A stretch of 64,000 nt of DNA, taken from positions 124,001 to 188,000 of the forward strand of contig BSBN01000860.1 of the NCBI GenBank assembly GCA_027924645.1, given 5' to 3'. Within the stretch, counting starts at the first letter, position 1, and every line of letters starts with the position of its first letter. This document shows, piece by piece, positions 24,780 through 36,247 of this stretch. The notes under the pieces are model-generated. The model did no database searches, was not told the DNA's origin, and saw nothing but the letters and a program-made list of their open reading frames with translations. The position numbers were made by a program, and so were the translations under genes. This DNA comes from Cunninghamia lanceolata. Taxonomy: Eukaryota > Streptophyta > Pinopsida > Cupressales > Cupressaceae.

Positions 24780-26477
24780 TGAAGCATGACAGAGCAACCT
24801 GTTTTGGCATTACCAGATTTCAATAAGGTATTTCAAGTTGATTGTGATGCAAGTGGAAATGCAATTGGATAAATGTTAAGTCAAGAAGGTAGACCTATAG
24901 CTTATTTGAGTGAGAAGTTGAATGATGCAAGGAGAAGATATTCAATTTATAATCAAGAGTTCTATGCCATAATTCAAGCCTTAAAGAAGTGGAGACATTA
25001 CTTGTTACCTAAGGAGTTTGTGTTGTATACAGATCATCAAGCTTTGCAATATTTGAATAGTCAAGATAAGTTGAATCAGAGACATATGAGATGGGTGGAG
25101 TTCATGCAGAGTTATACATTTGTGTTGAAGCATAGGAGTGGAAAATCAAACAAAGTTGCTGATGCATTAAGTAGGAGAAGAAACTTGTTGATAGAGATGA
25201 GAGTTGAAGTGTTGGGTTTTAATGAATTGAAGAACATGTATAAGGGAGACATTTATTTTGCAAAACCTTGGAAAGCATGTAAGGAACCTATTGTGACAAA
25301 TAGTAGTAAGTGGTTGCATTATTTCATTCAAGAAGATATATTGTTCAGAGGAAATCAGTTGTGCATACCTAAGGGTTCAATGAGAGAATTTAATCAAGGA
25401 GAAACAAAGTGGCGGATTGGCAGGACATTTTGGCATTGATAAGATAGTGGCTTTGGTGAATGAAAACTACTTTTGGCCTCAGATATATAAGGATCTTTGG
25501 ATATTTTTGCAGAGTTGTAGAGTTTGTCAAGTTGCAAAAGGGAGTAGTCAAAATACTGGATTGTATAAACCTTTGACAGTACCAAAGAGACCTTGGGAAG
25601 ACATAAGCATGGATTTTGTAATGGGATTGCCTAAGTCACAGAGAGGACATGATTCAATATTTGTAGTGGTTGATAGATTTTCAAAGATGGCTCATTCATA
25701 CCTTGTAACAAGACAACTGATGCAGTGCATGTAGCTGACCTATTTTTCAAGGAGATTGTGAGATTGCATGGATAACCTAAGAGTATAGTTTCAGATAGAG
25801 ATACAAATTTTGTTGGATACTTTTGGAGGACACTATGGAAGAAGATGAAGATAGATTTGAAGTTCAGTTCATCTTTTCATCCACAGATTGATGGATAGAT
25901 AGAGGTAGTGAATAGGAGTTTGGGAAACTTGTTGAGATGTTTGGTTGGAGAGAAAGTTGAAAGTTGGGATTTGATTCTTTCACAAGCAGAGTTTGCATAT
26001 AATAATTTAGTGAACAGGAGTATCGAAAGAACATCTTTTGAGATTATTACTGAAGTGAATCCTAAAGGAGTTGCAGAATTGAGAGATGTAAGTATGGAGG
26101 AAAAGAGAAGTGCAGAAGCAAAAGAATTTGCAGATCACATGAAGACAGTGCATGACCAGGTTAAGAAGCATTTGGAGAATATGAATAGTAAGTACAAAGA
26201 GAAGGCTGATGAGAAGAGAAGATATAAGGAATTTGAAGTTGGAGATGAAGTGATGGTATATCTAAGGAAAGAAAGATTTCCAGTTGGGACATATAAAAAG
26301 TTAAAGATGAAGAAGTTTGGACCTTATAAGATACTCAAAAAATTTGATTTAGGAAATGCATATGAAGTGGAATTACCAGAGACCTTGGGCATATCACCTA
26401 TTTTCAACATTTTAGACCTATATCAATATCATGAAACAGAGTTCAGTGACATCATGGAAGAAGACTTGAAGAAGTAG
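24780..26477 (+). pseudogene. Chromovirus A RNase H and integrase, broken
   Basis: After a frameshift near 24780, RNase H reads DCDASGNAIG, then SEKLNDARRRY, YTDHQALQYLN and NKVADALSRR, so the DEDD residues are present. Integrase follows with a His-His-Cys-Cys domain (GHFGIDK, CRVCQVAKG; frame change near 25417), core motif DFVMGLP and the SDRD-like Asp region (25790-25800). Another frameshift near 25730 is followed by the E-containing region and C-terminal domain from 25908 (NRSLGNLLRCLV to about 26477). Stops and shifts make it inactive. Confidence 0.87.
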
Positions 26478-26660
26478 TTACCACAACAAGCACCAGAGCA
26501 TATTGAAGACATTTTGGACAATAGAATTGGAAGCAACACCAGAGGAAGACAATACAAAGAATACCTTGTGAAGTGGAAAGGCAGATCAGAAGAAGATTCA
26601 TCATGGATTTCTTAGACTGAGGTGGACCATCATGGTTTCCCTCTAGCCCTAGCAAAGTGA
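26478..26660 (+). pseudogene. Chromovirus A chromodomain
   Basis: Past a stop at 26475-26477, ILDNRIG, GRQYKEYLVKWKGR and SSWIS form a chromodomain (aromatic YLVKW and W residues kept), which defines the chromovirus clade. Chromodomains bind methylated histone tails and guide integration. A stop follows immediately after SWIS. It lies just before the 3' LTR (26692). Confidence 0.82.
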
Positions 26661-26691
26661 GGGACTCACTTTTTCAATAACCCCAGATGTC

Positions 26692-27510
26692 TGAGGTAGG
26701 AGCATTCCTGGTTCAAGAGCAATCTTGCATCAACCAAAAACATTTGCATTTCAGTTTGCTTCTTTTCATTTTCTAGTTCATTTAGGCAGTTCAGTCAAAA
26801 GCAGTTTCTGTATTTTGGTCTAGTTGCATTTCAGACCTTGCGGAGTTGGACTTAACATCTACATTCATTCATCTACATCATATCCAGAATTCAGAGATTC
26901 GCATACCATTAATGGAAATATATCACTATCAGAAGATCAACTATTTCTTAGAACAAAGTATCCTAATAATCACAGACAACCAGCTGAAGGAGAGATCTGC
27001 AGAAGCATTTCCTGATCTGTGAAGCCTAATGACACATCATTCAATGATCTTTGGTTCATGGCTGACCTTCCTCGAAGATCTATACATCATTCCATTCATT
27101 TTCTGGAGGAGTTCTATGCAATTAGGCCTGACCTATCCATGTACACACATTACAACTCTTCATTAGAGTCTGTAATCTTCCTTGGCTGACGTAGAGGAAT
27201 CTTATGATCTGGATATGATATATATTGATGTAATAGATCCTTAGGATAGTGGTGATTCACATAGCAGTATCTGATAGTTTAGATTTCTGTGAGGAGCTTC
27301 AAAGATTTATCTTGTGCACATATGTAATCAGGCTTGTGAGCCCTAATTGTAAGCCCGCATGTTGCCGGCTGATCTCTATTTGAATTATATGATATACTGA
27401 ATGACTGAATCTGCATTTGTTCCATTTCTTTGAGTTGTTTCCATTGTGTTTACTCTTATTGCATGGTCTGGATAGTTCATTCTGTGAACCCTCCTACCGT
27501 GACTGCACTA
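26692..27510 (+). repeat. 3' LTR of chromovirus A
   Basis: Uninterrupted copy, 819 bp, starting TGAGGTAGGAGCATTCC and ending GACTGCACTA directly before the TGAAG target duplication. No strong polypurine tract is visible upstream. The nearest purine-rich stretch is AAAGTGAGGGA near 26655. Confidence 0.9.
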
Positions 27511-28000
27511 TGAAGAGCCTTCAAATCATAAGGAAATGAGTTGATGGAGCCAAATCTACAGCAAACACATACAAACACAACATAATTCTACTCTGTAACA
27601 CAATGAATGCCTTAGATTCTCTTTGCTTGATGATCATAAGTTTGCCTTAATCAATTAGGAGTAAAATGAAGTCTTAAAAATGTTTATGTATGCATTCCTA
27701 CTAACACTCATTATTCAAATTGAAAAGGCTGACAAAGGAAAACCTTTTAATGGTCATAAACTGACACATTTAAATTTAGGTCCAGACAAAATAGGCATGG
27801 ACTAGGTTGTGGGTGCCCAAGTCCAAGGGTGCTTTTTAAGTCATGATTAAGCATTAAAGTAGACCCTTAAGCCCCATTTGACATGGGTTTTGGGGGAAAT
27901 TGCTTTGGGATAAGTTTTACACATGCACGATTAAATTAAGGGGACCTAGGAGCTAAACTAGGTGGTAAAAAGTCCTAGGAGGACATTTTATGACATAGTA
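27511..28000 (-). repeat. 5' LTR of the gag-only element, right segment
   Basis: Homologous to the remainder of the left LTR (about 7130-7619). It starts with TGAAG (27511-27515), the second copy of the target duplication. The last bases read ACATAGTA where the partner has ACACAACA, so the LTR end has decayed. Confidence 0.86.
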
Positions 28001-29589
28001 GAGTCTACCCAACCATGAAGTAGTTTACAAATTCTAAATATATAATTCCATATAATACATTCTTTAATACTTTTTGAGAATATTTGATGTAGTTAAGGAA
28101 CAATCTCCTTTTACAACTTGTAGATCAAATTTTAACATAAATTGTAACAAGGACATTGAAGATTAACAATCTCTTCTAAAAGTCCAATCTCCACGAAAGT
28201 GCAAGCTCCAAGGAAATGGGGGTATGGTTACCTCACCATTGTGGTTGTTTCAAGTATCAACCCTCCTTGCTAAGAAATATTAAACATGGCTTCACACACT
28301 TGTAAATTTTCAAGGGAGGTTCATGGAAACATTGAAGAGCATGTAGGCAATATCAAATCTTTTAATCATGACACAATATCTATCCTTTGTATAATTTAAC
28401 CCTTCTTAGGCATGTTCATACCTTTCATGTGTATGCGTCAATACACTCTTACTTATGATGTCAAAAAGGACAAACCTACTCATGTTAAGACAAATCATAT
28501 TCACCCAAATAAGCTCATAATAATATGGAAGGATAATATGGCATAACATAAGTCATGATGGTATATCATTTTATATCTATGTCTAAAATATGATAGAATC
28601 ATATAGAAATAATAAATAAGACAACATCTATAATCATAATTGATTATCATATATAATATAAAGTGTCATATACATAATGTCATGAATACGATGAATGTAT
28701 AAACAAATCCATATAAGCATACAATGATATACATTAGTAAAATAGAAATGTATGTGTACAAATTTGTATATGCATACAACAAAATGTCATAACATAGAAA
28801 TTCCTATGGAGTGTTGTGGAATAGTCAATGACTCTTGATCTGTCATGAAGGTGGAGAAGAAATCGACGACTCTTGCTCTCTAATCTACCGATTGAACCTC
28901 CTCTCATAAATTTGTTGGAGCTCCACCTATTAATACAATTAAAAAATATACACATTAATATAAAAATATGAAATAGATAATGACATAAGTAAATAATCAC
29001 TTACCACAAGACGATGATCCTTCTCAATTATCCACTACCTCTTTTCATCCACAAGTGCACAAAATGGAGTTGTGACCTCCTATGGGAAGCATGAAGTAGC
29101 AAATTAGACTATAAGCCAATATATTTATTTTTTGATTTAAGTAAGCTTGTTTCCAATATGACAACAAATATATTATATCGAAAAAGGAAAGACAAAAGAA
29201 AGGCTCACTAGATGAGCTTAGATACATAGATAGAACAACAAATAAAAGAGTAGCTCGAAGGAGCTTATCTAGAACAGTCAATTACTCATGACACATAGAT
29301 GCCACAAGAATCTTAGGCCTTCCCAAAGCTCAGATGCTCTTTCAATCTGCAGGGGGAGAGCAAGTCACAGCATTGGCTTAGAAAGTAGGTAAAGGTCTCC
29401 ATGTTATTCCTACTTATGCCTTCCCTGAACAAACACAAAGCCTAGGTATTCACCTTGTTTTATTTACTACTGCAACATCAAACACACTGACCAAAGACTC
29501 AAATATTGGCTTTTTATTAAAGGTCGAAATGGCTGTGAATGCTGCTTCCTTCATCTCTACATTGACAAATGAGTTTTCCATGATTTTAC
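28001..29589. other. Non-coding DNA without recognised content
   Basis: AT-rich right flank of the gag-only element. I see no conserved protein motif in six frames and no clear repeat. Short minus-strand frames at 28734-29281 look random. Confidence 0.45.
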
Positions 29590-31720
29590 CACACAATTTC
29601 TATTTGAAGATAAGTATTATGTTCGTCACAAATTCCTCATAGAGGAATCCATTATGGATAGGTTCATCCATAAGCAGGTGGGAGCCAATAACTTTCTTGA
29701 TTGCATGAACAACCCCATCCATGTTGGCTTTGAAGAGAGGCATGATTTGATCATCCACCATTTCTTCTTCAGCCTCCTCAGGTTCTCCTTTCACTTCTTC
29801 ATGTTCATCTTCAGTTTCTTCATCACTATCCTAGTTGCAAACACAAGTGCATACAATGGACATGAGCTATGCATCTCTATATAGCACCTGTAAGAAACAT
29901 TACTTCCTTTAAGAAGGCAACATAAAGGTGGGACTATTGCACTTGTGAGGAGGATGCCATAGAAAGCATTATTTGTGAAGAGATACTTCTAATTTTGTCG
30001 ATCTATCATGCCACCACTTTTGCATGTACAAAAACCCCATGAGAGCTAGGAATGGACAGAAAGGCTGTGGTTCAAGTCATAGATATGAGTCTATAGATTA
30101 TTTGTTAGGGCCATTAAAAAGAAAGCTCTCTCAAGAAGCGCAACTAATATTAAAAATTTCCTCTTAATTGAAATAATAGAGGAGAGTCTGATTTAGGAGG
30201 AGCAGGATGGCAGAAATACCTGAATATCATGGGTGTAAGAACCCATCAAGATTTTGCATTACTCTTTTAGAATTTTGATTAGGGAAAGCCTTAGAGTGGC
30301 ATTCCCACCTTACAAGGAGATGATAGTCCATCCACATCAAATCCATATCAAGATTTATACTGCTGGTGTACATTTTTCTAGATCAAGCCTCAAGACAGTG
30401 GCCATATTTATAGGATCCTCTGTCACAAATCTAATGAAAGGGATTCCATAGAACCACTGAGAGGCGTTTAGGAGAAACACCATTTTCTGAGGCATAGTAC
30501 CCCAGTCTATGTGTGTTCAGTTGTCGGGGTTAGAGAGGGCGCCTCCTTTTGCACCCTATAAGAAATCCGAATTGAGATGCCCTTGATGAACTTGGATTCT
30601 AGTGGTGGTGGACCCTTGGGTGGTGAGGGGAAATTTCACTTCTCACTATACAAGAACCTCAGATATCTTACCCTTATCCAGGTTGAGGTTGGTGGACCCC
30701 ATTATTAGTGGTTCACAATTTTGTTCGGAGAGGATGCAAGGTGATGTCTTCACCACCTCAGAAGTCATCGTTGCCCTAGCCTTCTTCTAGGAGCAAGATT
30801 CACCACCCTTCATGCCCTCATTTGGGCTAGAGGTGATTCATTGGCTGGTGGAAGGTCTCAGGGGATTCTTGGGATGCTTTGACTATGTCGCTACCTCTGA
30901 TTCAACTTCAATGCCTGCTGACTGTTGGATATTTTGACCAGCCTGATTAATCTCCCAAATCTTAGTCCCCATGGTTGATGAAGCATTTGTGCACTTCCTC
31001 TCCCTGGCAAGTCTAGGGCATGGAGCATTGTAATGGTTCTTGCTACCACAAGTTATGAAAAAAAACTATTTTCTTCAATCTCTAAAGATTGACACCATCT
31101 TCTATGCGAAAAGGAAAGGAGAATTTATTTTGGGAACCTTTTAATAGCCACTACTTGAATACGTGTATACAAATAAGAGTCATTATGGATCAATTCAATA
31201 TCTATGTTTGTTGAAGTTCCCAGTGATCGTCCAATTTTAGCCAGGAAATCGTTAGTCCAAACCTTTAGAGGTAGATTGTACAGTCAGAGCCATTTGGGGC
31301 CCTCATAACGATCAAGGATTGTGGGATCGAAGTTCGGTGTCCATTTCTAAATGTAAAGAGGAATTTCATCCATTTTTCATGTTCTTCCTTTCAGAATCAT
31401 GTCTCTATCTGACTTGGATAATAAAATAGTGCTAAAGAAGCCTTTTGGGAAGAATTTTAAAGCAAATTGAGTCTTCCAGTTTTCTCCAACCCATGTCTTG
31501 ATTTGGGCTCTTCACATTTTAGGGCCTATGAATCGACAAATGGTTACTACATGTGAAGTAGCATATCTACATCTTTTGTGCATTTTGTTGAGATATCAAT
31601 GGTTGAGCATACCATGGGATCCCCTTTGTTGTTGAGGGCTAAAACATCTAGCTCTAAGATTGCATGACAACTTTTTCCATCTTCAGAGGATTCTAGGCTT
31701 GATCTTTCTCTCCTCGCCAT
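29590..31720 (-). pseudogene. LINE ORF1 (gag-like, DUF4283-type), decayed
   Basis: Read on the minus strand from ATG at 31720 (MARRERSSLESSEDGKS). At about 31560-31150, past stops, the protein shows GENWKTQFALKFFPKGFF, then EGPKWL, YNLPLKVW and AKIGRSLGTS, the pattern of the DUF4283 domain in plant LINE ORF1 proteins. At about 31080-31000 a zinc-knuckle-like block reads FITCGSKNHYNAPCP. The last Cys-x4-His-x4-Cys part is kept and the first Cys is replaced by Phe. An acidic tail (EEAEEEMVDDQ) lies near 29790-29730. Several stops and shifts are present. No ORF2 follows on this strand, so it is a truncated or dispersed fragment. Confidence 0.65.
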
Positions 31721-33141
31721 CACCTCCTAAAATGTCAATATAATTTATTTACATTAAATGATGTGAGATAAAATAATAAGTACATAACTCTATGTACATT
31801 ACTAGCTCATACCTCAGTCAAAGGCACTTAAGATAAAATAAATATAGCTATGACCACCTTCGTTGTGTCATGAATATCAGGAGGAGTTTGAATTGATGTC
31901 ATTAATTAAAAATAGAACAACGTTATTAGACCAAAATCTACATAACATTATTTAAATAGATAATGATTAGAAATAGTAAAATTTACCTTAGTGAAAATTG
32001 ATATATGACTACTCCCACCAACTCCTTGTGATGTTGGAGGTCCAACATCCACCTATTCATCATCAACTTATCATTTTAAGATTACCATTGATATATGACA
32101 AAAAAAAATTATATGTAGTATATTTACTATTTTGTTACAAATTACATACCTATGGACTCGACATGGCCACATAACCATGCACTGGATGGCTGACATATGT
32201 CAGATGAATAATTTGACCCTGGAATTTCATAATATATGCAATTCTTCATATTAATTTTTATTCATAATAGATTAATATAGTTAATTATAGATTTCAAAAG
32301 GAAAGATAATAAATTGCAAAATCTTATTAAAAATTACCTGTCTGTCAATGCTAAAGGTCCTATCTAGCAAGTCATTGGTCATTACCATATTATCTAATAT
32401 GGATGTATTCTACTCCTGGCCCTATGTAGCTTACTTTTGAAACTATGGAGAATCCTCTTCAATGTATGTATCATCAACATTCTTAGACCCATTATCACAA
32501 ATAGCTCCATAGACACGATAACTGTGTGGTGATGATCAGTGACTATAAGGCTTACCCTAATCATCCCATGAAAGAGGCCTACTATCCTATAATAAGGTCT
32601 GAAGGAGGGAACTGATAGATTGTAAGGTCTCCACCTCAACACTCTTCTTCACAATGGAAGGGATTGTGACATGCTTACTAGATGGCTTGCTAGGGGTCTC
32701 ACTGGGCGGTCCTGGAAACAGTGTGCTTCCTCCCTATCTTATGCAGAGCCTTTGCCTCTACCCTAGAAATTGTGCATATCAAAGTAATTTAGAATATCAT
32801 TAAGGATGAACTCATAATAGAGTTTCCTTAAGAAAGATTGGGGCACCTCATTATTGTTGCATGGGGGATGGCAAAAAACCATCCACCACCTATCTCAAAA
32901 ATTATTTGCTATTCCTTGGTGTCAATACCAATGAATAGGGAAACTTTTGCAACTTCCATACATCAAATCATTTGTTCTTTGATCAATAAATAATGCACTT
33001 AAATCATATTTCAATATTTTCTTATCTGACTTGTTTATATGACAACTTTGTAGAACAAAATTGTCATGTATTCTCCCTATGATTTGACCATGTGTTAATT
33101 TAGCCATTAACATAATCTATTTGAGAAATTATAGATTCCAA
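31721..33141 (-). other. AT-rich DNA with a possible decayed minus-strand coding region
   Basis: Minus-strand pieces at 33113-32922 ([20 protein letters not shown], then FPIHWY) and about 32700-32340 have protein-like composition but are broken and match no family I can name. 31740-32340 is AT-rich and empty. I would not call a gene here without a database match. Confidence 0.3.
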
Positions 33142-34324
33142 GGGAAAGTATTAGCATGGTCAAATGCTGGTCTATATCAGCCACTTCCTATTTCTAATAG
33201 GCCATGGGAAAGTATTAGCATGGATTTTGTCTTGGGTCTTCCTAGGACTCAAAGAGGCTTTGATAGCATATTTGTTGTGGTGGATAGATTTAGTAAGATG
33301 GTTCATTTCTTGCCATGTAAATGTACTAATGATGCTTCTAACATTGCTGGTTTGTTCTTCAAAGAAATTGTTAGAATCCATGGTTTGCCTCTTAACATTG
33401 TGACGGACAGGGATCCAAAGTTTGTAGGCCATTTTTGGCGCACTTTGTGGAAGAAGTTGGGCACTCAATTGTCATTTACTTCAGCCTATCACCCTTAGAC
33501 TAATGGCCAAACTAAGGTGGTGAATAGGTCCTTGGGAAATCTTCTCAGGTGTCTTACCAAACAACATGGAGAGGCATGGGATATGATCATCCCTCAAGCT
33601 GAGTTTGCCTACAATGATTCCACCAATAGGAGCACAGGAAGGAGTTCATTTGAGATTGTTTATGGTGTTCATCCAGGAGGTATTCTTGAATTGAGAGATC
33701 TCCATGGATTGGAGAGGAAAAGTGCTCAAGGCGAGGACTTTGCATTGGCCATGAAGGACATCCATGATAATGTAAGAGAAAATCGTCAAAGGAACAATGA
33801 CAAATACAAGGAGAAAGCCAATGAGAGAAGGAGAGATGTAGAATACAAGGTTGGGGATTTGGGCATGGCACACTTAAAGAAGGAAAGACTTCCAAAGGGG
33901 CAGCCAAGCAAACTCCTCATGAAGAAGATAGGACCATGTCGGATTGTGCACAAGTTTGGGCCCAATGCCTATGAGATTGAACTTCCTTAAGGCTTGGCCA
34001 TATATCCTATCTTTAATGTTTCAGACTTGTTTCCTTTCAAAGGTGATCCTAATGTAGATTCAGAGGTAGATATGACAACAGTAGGAGATGAAGAATGGGT
34101 TAAGGGTCCTCCACCCAATCAACTATTGAAGTTGGAATGCATTCTTAACACCAAGGTCTTGAAGAAGACTAGGAAGAAGACATACAAACAATTCCTTATC
34201 AAATGGAGTGGCTTACCCATTGAAGATCCACTTAGATGAGTGAAGAAGACATCTTGAAGCATGGTGTCACAGTTGCTGATCTACTTCCTCAAGAGACTTG
34301 AGTTCTCTTTCCACCCTGGGAGTA
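33142..34324 (+). pseudogene. Chromovirus C fragment: integrase core, C-terminal domain, chromodomain
   Basis: Homology to chromovirus B starts abruptly within the integrase ([20 protein letters not shown]) with the first catalytic Asp, [10 protein letters not shown], then [10 protein letters not shown] with the second Asp. A TAG at 33496-33498 sits where a Gln is expected (YHPQ). After it comes the E-containing region and C-terminal domain (NRSLGNLLRCLTKQHG to NAYEIELP), a stop near 33988, then a chromodomain (ILNTKVLKKTRKK, FLIKWSGLP) with a frameshift near 34236. CTGGGAGTA (34316-34324) is the polypurine tract. All upstream domains are missing. Confidence 0.88.
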
Positions 34325-34439
34325 TGGTGCAGGAGCACCAAGAAGACTAAGGTCTTGAGTTCTCTTGTTTTGTTGATTCAATAAGTTCTTGGAGACCATT
34401 CTCATGTTGCAATAAGGGCTATGATGCCATGTTTGTAAT
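34325..34439 (+). repeat. 3' LTR of chromovirus C, left segment
   Basis: Starts TGGTGCAGGAGCACC directly after the polypurine tract, identical over those 15 bases to the chromovirus B LTR start. After 115 bp it is cut by Copia 2. GTAAT (34435-34439) is one copy of the target duplication. Confidence 0.85.
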
Positions 34440-35601
34440 TGTAAGGAAAGCATAGGTGTAGAATACAGCTTCCCTAATGTTAATTCAGAGAAGAAAATGC
34501 AGACAAGTAGCTTTCAATTCAAAATACCACAGACGAATACAACAGCAAAACAAAATAAACAAATTAGACAACATAGAATGACACCAGTTTTATGTGGGAA
34601 AACCCTTTCAGGTGAAAAACCCACCACCACAATAAAAGCTATCTTTATTACAACAAACTGAAAGATTACAATAAAGATCCCCAGCTCTAATGTTCAGGTA
34701 TCAGTCTCTTTTACAATTTGTACAAAACTATTTATATCATTTGCACATTCTACAGAATAAACAGTACAAATTGAACCTCTTCATCCTCAAACAATGATGC
34801 CAGCAGATCAGTTTTATAACATCAGTCTGAAAGAGCAAAAAATGGTTACTCGACTGTTGCCCTAATTGAATGATTTGCCTTCCCCATTGTCATTGCTGCT
34901 CAACAGTCATAACTGTTCACATTCCATGAGATGAATAATCCCACATGCATCGGGTTGCAAACTGTACTGCAGTTTATATTGCCTAATAGACGGTCATACT
35001 ATCGTCGGCAATTTTGTTGCCGACGATACCAAATCAAAGACCCATTGGCCTAACCTACTCCATTGGTGATCGCATTGCTTCTTTCACTAATAATATATAG
35101 TCTCCGTGATTCCCAAGTTCAACACCCTTCATCGGACAGACCTTCGCCATCGGTCCAAATGCTTTCCATTGTTCTGATGAGCAATCTCTTGCCGACCTAC
35201 TGATGCCAAACTCCTATCGGAGTAACACATAACTGTCGGGGCATGTAGTTTAGGTTCAACCAATGACAAACTTCACGCTGATAGATGTAAGACATCGATG
35301 AGACTTCACACATCAGACAATATCTTTGAAATCTCACCGATATAGTAAGTCATAGCGATGGTCACCAGCATCGGTAAGAAACAAGTCATCGGTAGAGATA
35401 AATAAAGACCCACCGATAAAGCTCCGTCACAGCGATGAAGCTTGAACTCGTTGAACTCACGAATGGTTCAATGAACCATTGAACTCAACACTTGAACAAT
35501 TCATCAAACCATTGAACCCAATAAACTCATGAAAGGTTCAACGAAGAACAACTTTGAAACGCAAGGTTCAAGCAGTAAAATTGAGACACAAGTTCTCTTC
35601 A
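34440..35601 (-). repeat. 3' LTR of Copia 2
   Basis: 1162 bp, plus-strand start TGTAAGGAAAGCA and end AAGTTCTCTTCA. Its plus-strand right half is dense in short TTCAA and CGATG motifs. Same length as the partner at 39757-40918. Confidence 0.93.
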
Positions 35602-35653
35602 ATCTCCCACTTGTCAAAGATATTACTGCTACCTCTTAGTCTTCTTTCAATTA

Positions 35654-36247
35654 TTAAGAACTATGAGCCCGTAGACCCATTTCATCTGAACACCATTTGA
35701 ACTTGGCCGTGCTCACTAGTTTAGTTAATGCATTAGCAACATTTTCCGAAGTGTCAACCTTTTCCAGCTTCACCTTCCTGTCTTCCACCATATCATGAAC
35801 AAAATGATATTGGACATCAATATGTTTTGTCCTAGCATGGAAAGTAGGATTCTTCACCAAACATATAGCACTTTGACTGTCACAATGAATTTGTATCTGC
35901 CCTATATTAAAACCAACATTAGAACATAACCTCTTCAACCAAATGGATTCTTGGCATGCACGAGTAGTTGCCATGTACTTTGCCTCTGTTGTGGACAAAG
36001 TGACTACAACCTGCCACTTGCTCATCCAAGTGATAGCACCACCATTGAACATGAATACATATCCACTGGTGGATCTTCTACTGTCAACATCCCCTGTCCA
36101 ATTAGAATCAACATATCCCTGAATGCTTATAGACCTCTGAGATCCAAATGAGTTTCCATGATAGCAAATAGCATAGTCAGAAGTTCCCTTCAAATACCTC
36201 ATAACTTTTTTCACAGCATCTGAATGTGATCTGCCTAGATTTGCCAT
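35654..36247 (-). pseudogene. Copia 2 RNase H
   Basis: Open minus-strand frame of 197 residues. It contains QGYVDSNWTGD (Asp), TLSTTEAKY (Glu), IHCDSQSA (Asp) and the closing RTKHIDVQYHFVHD typical of Copia RNase H. It ends about 50 bp before the 3' LTR. It is one frame away from the RT segment upstream, with a 13-bp overlap of the two frames near 36240, so a frameshift separates them. Confidence 0.9.

Larger units (their letters stand above)
13479..27510 (+). mobile_element. Chromovirus A (Ty3/Gypsy), complete but dead, carrying chromovirus B
   Basis: A complete Gypsy chromovirus inserted in the gag-only element's LTR. TGAAG at 13474-13478 and 27511-27515 is a perfect 5-bp target duplication. 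LTRs of about 820 bp (left copy split by chromovirus B) start TGATGTAGG or TGAGGTAGG and end TGCACTA. The primer-binding site TAGTATCAGAGC (21881-21892) is initiator-Met type with one change. The internal region encodes gag with a zinc knuckle, protease, RT, RNase H, integrase and a C-terminal chromodomain, in the Gypsy order. It contains many stops and several frameshifts. LTR divergence is about 9% in the first 300 bp by eye. Confidence 0.92.
6366..28000 (-). mobile_element. Gag-only LTR retrotransposon (TR-GAG-like), carrying nested insertions
   Basis: Two direct repeats of about 1.25 kb (6366-7619, and 12707-13478 continued at 27511-28000) flank a minus-strand internal region that encodes gag but no protease, RT or integrase. 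Both LTRs start TGTTATATATGAAA on the plus strand. The outer flanks GAGTT (6361-6365) and GAGTC (28001-28005) agree at four of five bases, as expected for a decayed target duplication. A primer-binding site beginning TGG lies next to the right LTR and a purine-rich AGTGGAGGCTAAA next to the left LTR, both in minus-strand orientation. Without the 14-kb nested insertion the element is about 7.6 kb. It would depend on proteins made by another Gypsy element. LTR divergence is about 8% by eye. Confidence 0.85.

Noticed and set aside
33164..33907. Frames overlapping the chromovirus C integrase on both strands
   Set aside because: Shadows of the integrase frame, which is supported by homology to chromoviruses A and B.
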